A stretch of DNA of 64,000 bases from Frankia alni ACN14a (GTDB taxonomy: Bacteria > Actinomycetota > Actinomycetes > Frankiales > Frankiaceae). The notes under the pieces were generated by a model, which worked only from the letters and a program-made list of their open reading frames with translations, made no database searches and was not told the origin of the DNA. Positions 57,828-64,000 of the stretch are shown here, in pieces. The number at the start of each line of letters is the position of its first letter. The first letter of the stretch is position 1. The position numbers were made by a program, and so were the translations under genes. The stretch lies in assembly GCF_000058485.1 (NCBI RefSeq), contig NC_008278.1:372001-436000 (forward strand), written 5' to 3'.

Positions 57828-58490
57828 ATGTCAGTGGACCCGAACGCGGCGACGCCGGACCCCGCGCCGAACACGCCGCCGGCCGGCGCGGCGCCGTCAG
57901 CCTCTGGCGGGCCCCGGCCGTCCTCGCCCGAGCCGGAACGGCCGGCCAGCGCACCCGCGCTGAACGGTCACAGCCCCGCCGCCCCGCCGCTCACCGCCAC
58001 CTCGCCGTCCGCCGCGACCTCGCCGACCTCGCCGACCTCGGCTCCGGAGCCCTCCGGGCCGGGGGAGGCACCCAGCGCCCGGGAGCGGGTGGCGGTGGGC
58101 GCGGCCGAGGTGCGCGAGCGCGTCAGCGGCGCGGCCGCGACCCTCGCCCCGCACGTCGCCGCGGCGAGCGAGCGGACCCGCGGCGCGGCGGAGAAGGCCG
58201 CCGGGACCGTGCGGGAGAAGGTCGCCGAGAACCCCCGGCTGGCCGCCGCGACGGAGCGGACGATCGGTGCTCGGGACCGGGCCGTCGGCACCGTGCGGGA
58301 GCGGCTCGCCCAGCACCCGCAGGTGAACGCCACGGCTGAGAAGACCCTTGCCACCAGCGGCAAGGCGGCCCGTTCCGCCGGGCAGCGGGCCCGGAACAAC
58401 CCGCGGGCCACCGGTGGCGTGCTCGCCGGCACCGCGCTGGTGCTGCTGGTCCGCCGAGCCCGCCGGCGCCGCCGCCGCAGCGCCGACTGA
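57828..58490 (+). CDS. Hypothetical disordered/helical protein with Arg-rich membrane end
   Basis: This is a 220-residue protein of no recognised family. Residues 1-85 are Pro/Ser/Ala-rich and disordered. Residues 85-190 are charged Ala-rich helices with repeating ERxxGAAEKAAGTVREKVAENP / DRAVGTVRERLAQHP units, like LEA or DUF3618-type amphipathic repeats. A short hydrophobic segment (GGVLAGTALVLLV) and an RRARRRRRR tail end the protein. It may bind membranes or protect under stress. GGGAGGAA lies upstream of the ATG. It precedes a GlsB-like stress protein in the same direction (150-base gap). Both have a similar candidate promoter. Confidence 0.7.
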   Translation: MSVDPNAATPDPAPNTPPAGAAPSASGGPRPSSPEPERPASAPALNGHSPAAPPLTATSPSAATSPTSPTSAPEPSGPGEAPSARERVAVGAAEVRERVSGAAATLAPHVAAASERTRGAAEKAAGTVREKVAENPRLAAATERTIGARDRAVGTVRERLAQHPQVNATAEKTLATSGKAARSAGQRARNNPRATGGVLAGTALVLLVRRARRRRRRSAD

Positions 58491-58581
58491 GCACCGCCCT
58501 GTCCGGGGTGGGTGGGTTGCCGTCCCCGCCCTCTTCCTCCGGCCTGTTCCCTCCGGGTCGGAAAAGAGGGCTCATACCGGT

Positions 58582-58606
58582 GTTTATGCCGATCGGGTGC
58601 GGGGAC
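58582..58606 (+). promoter_or_regulatory. Second candidate stress-type promoter
   Basis: GTTT-N15-GGGGAC lies 34 bases upstream of the GlsB-like start. The -35-like box is exact and the -10-like box is weaker than GGGTAT. Spacing equals that at 57595. Confidence 0.3.
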
Positions 58607-58639
58607 ACAGGACTCAACCACCTCGGCAGGGAGAATAAA

Positions 58640-58948
58640 ATGGTCACATTCGTCGTCGTCATGATTCTGCTCGGTCTGGTCGCCGGCGCCGTCGCTCGCG
58701 TGGTGCTGCCCGGACCTGATCCGATCGGCATTGTCGGCACCATTGTCGTGGGCATCATCGGCTCTTTCGTCGGCGGTTTCCTGGGCTACGTCCTGTTCAA
58801 CAAGGACCTCGGTGAGGGCGCGCTCCAGCCGTCCGGGATCGTCGGCTCCATCATCGGTGCCATCCTGGTGCTGCTGATCTGGCGCAACGTCGGTGGCCAC
58901 AGCAACAGCCGGTCGCGTGGTCGCAGCCGCCGCTACGCCCGCCGGTGA
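58640..58948 (+). CDS. GlsB/YeaQ/YmgE-family stress membrane protein
   Basis: This is a 102-residue membrane protein with three hydrophobic helices rich in Gly: MVTFVVVMILLGLVAGAVARVVLPG, IGIVGTIVVGIIGSFVGGFLGY and IVGSIIGAILVLLIW. They match the transglycosylase-associated (GlsB) family, including the PDPIGIVGTIVVGIIGSFVGG core. Members are induced by general stress; the biochemical role is unknown. The tail is Arg/Ser-rich (SRSRGRSRRYARR). The start is ATG 58640 with AGGGAGAA upstream; an upstream in-frame extension (from 58508) is not supported. Confidence 0.88.
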   Translation: MVTFVVVMILLGLVAGAVARVVLPGPDPIGIVGTIVVGIIGSFVGGFLGYVLFNKDLGEGALQPSGIVGSIIGAILVLLIWRNVGGHSNSRSRGRSRRYARR

Positions 58949-59208
58949 CCGAACCGACCGTCGGTCACGGCGACACCCATCGGTGATCTCCGGGACTGCC
59001 GAGAAGCCGACGGCAGCGAGGTCGGCCGGCGCGGGCCCAGCCCGCCCCGCGCCGACCTCGCCCGCCGGCCCTGCCCCCCACGTTCCCCGTCTCCACCCCG
59101 CTCCCTGCTCCCCACGCCCCGCCCCCTGCACCAGCCCGCACCTGATCTCGCCGCCGGCACCCGTCCCGGCGGCTTTTCGCTGTTCCGGGTCGTGGGCGAC
59201 CGGCCGAC
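58949..59208. other. Intergenic region after the GlsB-like gene
   Basis: No gene is supported. The middle (59060-59125) is a C-rich run of CCCCGCCC-like units. The right side leads into the methyltransferase remnant, whose minus-strand frame runs on through here without recognisable protein similarity. Confidence 0.4.
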
Positions 59209-59538
59209 GGTATGGCCGGCATGTTCACCAATGATCTCCTTCTCGAAGGAAGGGCGCCGTTCTCCCAGGAGTCGCCTGACGGGGAAGGACGTCGAGTAGA
59301 GACAGCCGGCGATCTGTTCGATCGTCCACCCATGGTCACGAGGCGAAACCGGCCGATGTCCGGCCAGGTCGATGGTAAGAGTGCCGGGCCCGCAACCGAG
59401 ATCGAGGAGTCGGCCTGTCCCGGAACGGGAGAAACGCCGCGCGACCCCCGTCAGGAAAGCCTGCGGGTAGTCAGGTGGGTGGCGAGCGTAGTACCGGGCA
59501 CGTGACCAGGTCATGCAGATTCCGCGGAACCGCGCCAC
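59209..59538 (-). pseudogene. Remnant of a class I SAM-dependent methyltransferase with internal deletion
   Basis: The N-terminal about 60 residues keep the start of a methyltransferase (ARYYARHPPDYPQAF, then SAM motif I GRLLDLGCGPGTLTIDLA). They are followed directly by the C-terminal family segment HGWTIEQIAGCLYSTSFPVRRLLGERRPSFEKEI, which in complete proteins lies roughly 150 residues later. The catalytic middle is missing, so the product cannot be a working enzyme. After that the frame reads into Arg/Pro noise until 58933. The junction lies near 59340-59360. It appears to be an in-frame deletion leaving both ends. Confidence 0.7.
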
Positions 59539-59544
59539 CGGTTC

Positions 59545-59600
59545 CGTGCCCGTGCCCGGCCCCCGGTCCCGGCCCCGGCCCCGGGTCCGGGTCCGGGGTC
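59545..59600. repeat. CCCGG-rich low-complexity run
   Basis: CCCGTGCCCGGCCCC and then CCCGGCCCCGGCCCCGGGTCC-like hexamers fill the spacer downstream of the MscS stop codon. The run can fold into hairpins and may end MscS transcription. Confidence 0.5.
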
Positions 59601-59642
59601 GCCGGTGGTGGTGTTCGGTGGCAGCGGCTTACCGCGAGCAGA

Positions 59643-61226
59643 TCACCGATCGTCTGCGTCCCTGCCGGGGCCGGGGTCGTCGCCGGGGAGGTCCGGGTCG
59701 TTCGTGTGGTCGGTGGTCTCACTGAAGTCGCGAGCCCGCTGGGCGGAGTCCGCGCTTGCGCCGGAGAACAGCCGCGCGTCGTCGGCGGCGTCGGCGTGCG
59801 GGGGCTGGGGGCCGTCCGGGGCGTCGCCGGCCTCACCCGGGCCGGTCGAGCCGTCGGGGGTGCGGGGCCTCGGGGGGAGATGACTGCCGTCGCCGTCCCG
59901 GGTTGACAGGGTGATCGTGGTGATCGGCTCCCAGCCGCGGCGAGCGCCGTCGCGCTTGCGGAGTCGGTCGCCGGGCGTCCCGTCGCGGTCTTCCCGCTCG
60001 CGTACCAGGGTGCCGATGGCACCCCCGTCGCGGTCGCCGGCTCCGTTCTGGTGGCTGTTGGCACCGTAAGGGCCGGCACCACTGTGTCGCTCGTTGCCGT
60101 ACCGGCTTTCGTTGCGGCGGTCGTCGGTGGCGCGCGGGCGGTCGTCGGCGGGGCCGGTGAGGTGGGCGGTGGCGTCGAACTCGATGCGGGTTCGCGGCAG
60201 TGCCCGGTGGTGGTTGCGCTGTAGCCACAGCACGAGTGCCTCCCGCACGTGGCAGCGCAGATCGAAGGTGGTCGGGCCGTCCTTGCCGCTGACCAGCACC
60301 CGGATCCGGATGTGGTCGTCGACGGCGTCGGTCACCTGCAGCACGCAGACCCGCTGGTCCCACAGGTCGGTGGCTGCCAGGACGCGGTGCATCTCGGCAC
60401 GCATCTCCTCGAGCGGGACCTCCCAGTCGAGATCAAGCTCGACCGCGCCGAGCACCGCGGACTCCTTGCGGGTCCAGTTCTGGAACGGTGTCGTGGTGAA
60501 GTACGTCGACGGAAGGATCATCCGTCGGTCGTCCCAGATGTGGACGACGACGTAGGTCAGGGTGATCTCCTCGATCCGGCCCCACTCCTCCTCGACGACG
60601 ACCACGTCGTCGACGCGGATGGCGTCGGTGAACGCGAGCTGCAGGCCCGCGAAGACGTTGGCCAGCGAGGTCTGGGCGGCCAGGCCCGCGACGATGCCGA
60701 CGACGCCGGCGCTGGCGAAGATGCTGGCCCCGGCGACGCGCACGCTCGGGATCGTCATGAGCATCGACGCGGCGGCGATGATCGAGATGATCGCGACGGT
60801 GATCCGTCGCATCAGCGTGACCTGGGTGCGCACCCGCCGGGCATGACGGTTGTCGACGACGTCGACCCGGTAGCGCGCGAGCGCGAGCTCCTCGAAGACG
60901 AACGCCAGGACGGCGACGCACCAGCCGATCCCGGCGATCAGCAGGATGTCGCAGACGTGGATCGCCGGCTGCGTCCAGTCCTGCTCGTGGGTGGCATTGA
61001 GGCCGATGAGCAGCGCCACGAGGATCAGGGTCAGCCGGACGGGCCGCCGGCCGCGGTGCGCGAGGTCGGCGACGATCTGGGAATGCCGGCCGATGCGCAG
61101 CGCGACCCGGTGCAGCAGTATGGCGGCGGCCACGGCGACGACGACCGCGCCGACCAGGACCGTCAGCACGGCAATCGTCGACTGCATGTTGGAGTAGGAC
61201 AGATCGGGCGCGGCGCTTACACGCAC
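59643..61226 (-). CDS. MscS-family mechanosensitive channel with long disordered tail
   Basis: This is a 527-residue protein. Four hydrophobic helices are seen at about 17-38, 65-80, 90-115 and 140-160. The pore helix ASIFASAGVVGIVAGLAAQTSLANVFAGLQLAF (about 168-200) is followed by the MscS beta domain (DAIRVDDVVVVEEEWGRIEEITLTYVVV). It opens under membrane tension to release solutes. The last about 170 residues are Asp/Gly/Pro/Arg-rich and likely disordered in the cytoplasm, longer than in classical MscS. GTG 61226 is preferred because GAGGAG lies 7 bases upstream; ATG 61187 is an alternative. It stands alone between the methyltransferase remnant and the SCO2521-like gene. Confidence 0.9.
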   Translation of the reverse strand: MRVSAAPDLSYSNMQSTIAVLTVLVGAVVVAVAAAILLHRVALRIGRHSQIVADLAHRGRRPVRLTLILVALLIGLNATHEQDWTQPAIHVCDILLIAGIGWCVAVLAFVFEELALARYRVDVVDNRHARRVRTQVTLMRRITVAIISIIAAASMLMTIPSVRVAGASIFASAGVVGIVAGLAAQTSLANVFAGLQLAFTDAIRVDDVVVVEEEWGRIEEITLTYVVVHIWDDRRMILPSTYFTTTPFQNWTRKESAVLGAVELDLDWEVPLEEMRAEMHRVLAATDLWDQRVCVLQVTDAVDDHIRIRVLVSGKDGPTTFDLRCHVREALVLWLQRNHHRALPRTRIEFDATAHLTGPADDRPRATDDRRNESRYGNERHSGAGPYGANSHQNGAGDRDGGAIGTLVREREDRDGTPGDRLRKRDGARRGWEPITTITLSTRDGDGSHLPPRPRTPDGSTGPGEAGDAPDGPQPPHADAADDARLFSGASADSAQRARDFSETTDHTNDPDLPGDDPGPGRDADDR

Positions 61227-61324
61227 AGGCAGGCTCCTCGTCCCTGGGGGTCATGGCTCCCCGGGTGCTCTGCCCCTGATCCGCCGGCTCATGAGGTGAT
61301 CCGCGCCATACCGGCGTCGGCGTG

Positions 61325-62332
61325 TTAATCCGCAGCGGCTCCCGAGCCGTTCCGCCAGCCGTCGCCGGTCACCGCACGAAGGATCGATCCCATCTGCTCG
61401 TTGCGGATGCGATCGACGATGCTCGCCCACTGACGAGAGAAACCTGGGCGGCCCTCCAGCGCTGACCAGACCCACCGCAGGTCCGGCTCCAGGTGAGCGC
61501 ACGGCATCCACAGGTGCAGGAGCTGCTCGATCGCCGGGCTCACCCGCGCCATCCGCGCCATCCGGTCCACCCGTCCCGGCGCCTCGTCGAGCGTGTCGAC
61601 GAGGCCCTGTACGACCGTCAGCAACCAGTCGTGGCAGGCGATGTCCTCGCAGAGTGTCACCAGGGCCTCGGGCCCGCCCCGGGGAGCGTCGAGGATCAGG
61701 GTGCGGACGTTGTCGTCGTCGAGGCTGAACCGGGGCGGCGCGGGAGTAACCGTCTCGGCCCGGTCGGCGAGGTCGATGACGAACCTGAACCTGGTCCGGG
61801 CCGCGCGAAGGGGCACCGCCCCGTCGAGGGCGGGGGCCGCCTGCACCCGGTCGAGGAGGCGGCCGGCGACGGCGTCGAGATCGATGGTTCCCGGCCGTCG
61901 CGGGCCGAGAAAGCCGGCGCTGAGATCGTCGGCGGAGCCGCGCCCGATCCGTTCGATGACCCCGCGGCGGGCGAGGTAGGCGGCCCAGCCGCGCCGGCGC
62001 GTCCCGGCGGCGGGCACGACCAGCGCCCGGCTGGACGCCTGCGCGATGCGGCCGCCGGCGATGACGGCGCGGCTGACGACCGTTCCGACGCCCTCCACCC
62101 GCCGGCCGGTGCCCGACGGCAACCGGCAGTGGACTCCTTCGACGATGTCGGGCGAGACGGCTCGGGCCGACGGCCTGGTCGCCGAGCGGACCGCGGCGGC
62201 CGGCACCAGGTCGAGGATCTCCTGGGCGACCGGCTCGCTCACCGCGCCGGAGTGCCGCAGGAGCGCGGTGCGCACCTCACCCACGAGCAGGGCGAGCTCC
62301 CCGTCCCCGGTCCCGGTCCCGGCGTCGCTCAT
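61325..62332 (-). CDS. SCO2521 family protein
   Basis: This 335-residue protein resembles the SCO2521 family of actinomycetes as I remember it. Landmarks are GEVRTALLRHSG near the start, AVSPDIVEGVHCRLPSGTG, GVGTVVSRAVI, the LCEDIACHDWLLTVV segment, LLHLWMPCAHL, and the C-terminal WSALEGRPGFSRQWASIVDRIRNEQM. No function is known for the family. ATG 62332 is 53 bases after the SCO2522-like stop; the ribosome site is weak, so a slightly different start is possible. In Streptomyces the family members occur side by side (SCO2521 to SCO2525), and the same neighbour relation is seen here. The family proteins may act as a complex, but that is inference. Confidence 0.75.
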   Translation of the reverse strand: MSDAGTGTGDGELALLVGEVRTALLRHSGAVSEPVAQEILDLVPAAAVRSATRPSARAVSPDIVEGVHCRLPSGTGRRVEGVGTVVSRAVIAGGRIAQASSRALVVPAAGTRRRGWAAYLARRGVIERIGRGSADDLSAGFLGPRRPGTIDLDAVAGRLLDRVQAAPALDGAVPLRAARTRFRFVIDLADRAETVTPAPPRFSLDDDNVRTLILDAPRGGPEALVTLCEDIACHDWLLTVVQGLVDTLDEAPGRVDRMARMARVSPAIEQLLHLWMPCAHLEPDLRWVWSALEGRPGFSRQWASIVDRIRNEQMGSILRAVTGDGWRNGSGAAAD

Positions 62333-62384
62333 GCCGGCCTGGCGGGCTGCCGACCGCCGGGACCGGTGGCGGATGGCCGATACG

Positions 62385-63404
62385 TCACGGGCCAAGCAGG
62401 ACGTAGGACATCCGGTCGACGATCTCGAGCGGCAACGTGATCCGTTCCGCCGCCGCGCGCCGCACGGTCTGGTCCAGCGCCGCCGGGTCGACCGCCACCT
62501 GGGACAGGATCGTGCGGACCGCGTTCTCCACCGGGAGAAACCGGCCGGCCAGCACCGAGAAGGTCCGGTAGGCGCAGAAGGGCGCCGGGTTGAGCCCGGC
62601 CTGGAGCACGGCGGGCACCTGCGACCAGTCGTCGGGCAGAGCGGCGAGGTCGGCGACCTCGGCGACCTCGGGGCGCAGCACGTCGCGGCCATGCCGGCGC
62701 AGCACGCCGAGCCGGGCCAGTTGCCACACGGCGGCGAGGTAGGCGCAGGACCAGGTCCGCTTGCCGTCCGGACCGCTCCACAGCTCGACGTCGAGGAAGA
62801 TCGAGTGCAGGTGCCGGGCGTTCTCGATCGGCGGCGACCAGCCGGCCCGGCCGCCCATCGCCTGACGCGCCCCCACCACGGGGGATCGCTGGCCGTTGGT
62901 CAGCCAGCCGGTCTCGGTGACCGGTGGTCGGGAGCCGTCGGCCCCGAACGGGGGATCCGCGACCAGCGCCACCTCCACCAGCTCGGCGAGGGACCCGCCG
63001 CGGTACTCGACGAGGCCCGACTCCCGGGCGAGGTAGTCGATCGGCACCCCGGCGCGCTGGGCGGCGTCGAGCAGGCGCGGAATCGCCTCGCCGGGCCGCA
63101 ACTCGGCTGTCGAATCCGCGGTCCCGGAATAGTCGTCGAGCAGCAGGCAGGTACTCACCCGCGGCCGCCCCGCGGTATTCCCCGCGATCGCGGCCATGCG
63201 AGCGCGATCGGTCCACGGGGCGATGCGGTCGAAGAAGCGGTCCAGGTCCGTCGAACGGAGGTCCTCCAGATAGAGATGACCGAGCTCGACCGACACGTGC
63301 GCCAGCGGCACCTCGCTGGTCCAGGCGACCGCGGTGGACTCTCGGTACACGGCGTCCATCGGCTCAGTCCGCGCTTCCTGGCGGCGGTGCACGGGAATGG
63401 TCAT
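62385..63404 (-). CDS. SCO2522 family protein
   Basis: This 339-residue protein resembles the SCO2522 family. Landmarks are EVPLAHVSVELGHLYLEDL (near 31-49), RPRVSTCLLLDDYSG, VPIDYLARESGL, GSRPPVTETGWLTNGQRSP, NARHLHSIFLDVELW and CAYRTFSVLAGRFLPVENAVRTIL. The biochemical function is unknown. ATG 63404 overlaps the stop of the upstream gene by one base (TGATG), so the two are translationally coupled. A later in-frame ATG (63359) is less likely. It belongs to a minus-strand operon with the partial gene before it and the SCO2521-like gene after it. Confidence 0.78.
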   Translation of the reverse strand: MTIPVHRRQEARTEPMDAVYRESTAVAWTSEVPLAHVSVELGHLYLEDLRSTDLDRFFDRIAPWTDRARMAAIAGNTAGRPRVSTCLLLDDYSGTADSTAELRPGEAIPRLLDAAQRAGVPIDYLARESGLVEYRGGSLAELVEVALVADPPFGADGSRPPVTETGWLTNGQRSPVVGARQAMGGRAGWSPPIENARHLHSIFLDVELWSGPDGKRTWSCAYLAAVWQLARLGVLRRHGRDVLRPEVAEVADLAALPDDWSQVPAVLQAGLNPAPFCAYRTFSVLAGRFLPVENAVRTILSQVAVDPAALDQTVRRAAAERITLPLEIVDRMSYVLLGP

Positions 63405-64000
63405 CAGGCGTCCGGCGGCGGGGAGGGCTGAGGCAGTCGGAACGGCGTGCTCGCCTCCCAGATCTCCTCGAACCGCGTCCGGCGGTCGAGAATCGTCACC
63501 GGGTGGTAGCGAAGGTTCGTCCTCGCGATGCTCAGGGTGGGCGGGATGCCCTCCAGATCGACCTCGTAGCTCACCTCGTCGTCGAAGAGGATGAAGTCCT
63601 TGAAGGTCGCCGTCCAGTCGTTCCGGGTGGACGGAGAATTGCTCAGGACCTCGTTGGTCCGTACCTCTATGCCGGCTTTGAGCTGCTTTTCGCAGGTCCG
63701 GATGAAGTCATCGCTGGCGAGAATCTCCGGATCGGTGAGGATGAAGACCCGGCGAATCTCGACGCCGCGGTCCACCGCCGCCCGCTGCGCGTTGAGGTAG
63801 GCCCGCCCGAGCTCGGTCTTCCAGAAGCCGTCCTCGAACTTGCCCTGGCCGCCGTCGGCGGCGGTCGTGCTGGTCGCCAGGATCCGGCCGGTCGCGGCCC
63901 CCGTGAGAGCGAGCAGCCAGTTGCGATCCTCGCCCTCGCAGCTCGCCGCGTAGGCCGATCGTCGGCCGATCTCCGTCGTCAGGCCCTGGACCAGCTCGGT
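63404..64000 (-). CDS. Unrecognised protein, N-terminus cut by window edge
   Basis: The minus-strand frame is open from the right edge to a TGA at 63404-63406. The visible about 198 residues contain LALTGAATGRILATSTTA, then WKTELGRAYLNAQRAAVDRGVEIRRVFILTDPEIL, a CEKQLKAGIEVRT segment and a DFILFDDEVSYEVD strand. The pattern of an aromatic-rich helix, then RGVxIRRVFI and GIEVR, looks like a small alpha/beta sensor or effector domain at the C-terminus of a larger protein. I do not recognise the family. Its stop overlaps the SCO2522-like start. The true start is beyond 64000. Confidence 0.75.
   Translation of the reverse strand, partial: TELVQGLTTEIGRRSAYAASCEGEDRNWLLALTGAATGRILATSTTAADGGQGKFEDGFWKTELGRAYLNAQRAAVDRGVEIRRVFILTDPEILASDDFIRTCEKQLKAGIEVRTNEVLSNSPSTRNDWTATFKDFILFDDEVSYEVDLEGIPPTLSIARTNLRYHPVTILDRRTRFEEIWEASTPFRLPQPSPPPDA

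Noticed and set aside
58933-59208. C-terminal continuation of the methyltransferase remnant
   Set aside because: The frame stays open but is Arg/Gly/Pro-rich without similarity to the family, so I end the pseudogene at 59209.
61251-61511. Small minus-strand frame between MscS and the SCO2521-like gene
   Set aside because: It overlaps the 3' end of the SCO2521-like gene in another frame and has no recognisable sequence.

Overview
The window is very GC-rich, uses frequent GTG starts and carries typical actinomycete genes: a mycofactocin-type short-chain dehydrogenase (SDR), SCO2521/SCO2522-family proteins, a PP2C/SpoIIE phosphatase with membrane segments, and a PimB-like mannosyltransferase. 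It is chromosomal DNA of a filamentous actinobacterium. A Frankia-like genus would fit, but the sequence alone does not fix the genus.

Layout. Positions 1-1892 hold the 3' end of a plus-strand gene, a terminator, and a minus-strand set SDR > SnoaL-like > SnoaL-like. Positions 2291-39803 hold four large minus-strand type I modular polyketide synthase (PKS) genes, here called PKS-A, B, C and D in biosynthetic order (right to left). Their short gaps suggest one operon; a palindrome lies upstream and a hairpin downstream. Positions 40135-47649 hold a secreted kelch-repeat protein, a fused ABC exporter and a DHA2-type MFS exporter, then an LPG-synthase-like membrane protein coupled to a GT4 glycosyltransferase that ends near 49.1 kb. 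Positions 49393-51043 are a divergent SDR/TetR pair with a perfect candidate operator between them. Positions 51099-59538 hold an FMN monooxygenase, an MDMPI-type protein, small membrane or hypothetical proteins, a PP2C phosphatase, an amidase, a GlsB-like stress protein and a methyltransferase remnant. Positions 59643-64000 hold an MscS channel and a conserved actinobacterial locus (SCO2521 and SCO2522 families plus a gene cut by the window edge).

PKS logic. PKS-A has a KSQ loading module (active-site Cys replaced by Gln) with a methylmalonyl-type AT, then KS-AT(malonyl)-DH-ER-KR-ACP. PKS-B is KS-AT(methylmalonyl)-DH-KR-ACP then KS-AT(malonyl)-KR-ACP. PKS-C is KS-AT(malonyl)-DH-KR-ACP then KS-AT(methylmalonyl)-ACP. 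PKS-D is KS-AT(malonyl)-DH-KR-ACP-TE. N-terminal coiled coils and C-terminal docking tails agree with A>B>C>D. One propionyl starter and six extensions give a C15 chain with two methyl branches. Read literally, it has a 9-hydroxyl, a 5-ketone and 2-, 6- and 10-enes. Release could give a 10-membered lactone or an acid; if the variant DH of module 1 is inactive, a 14-membered ring becomes possible. No glycosyltransferase, P450 or pathway regulator sits inside the PKS operon.

A second theme is short tandem repeats. At least 18 arrays were found. Those inside genes have units of 9, 15, 18 or 24 bp and keep frame, in PKS linkers and protein tails. Others lie just after stop codons or between genes. 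Some PKS segments are also near-identical copies of each other, which points to recent gene conversion or duplication.
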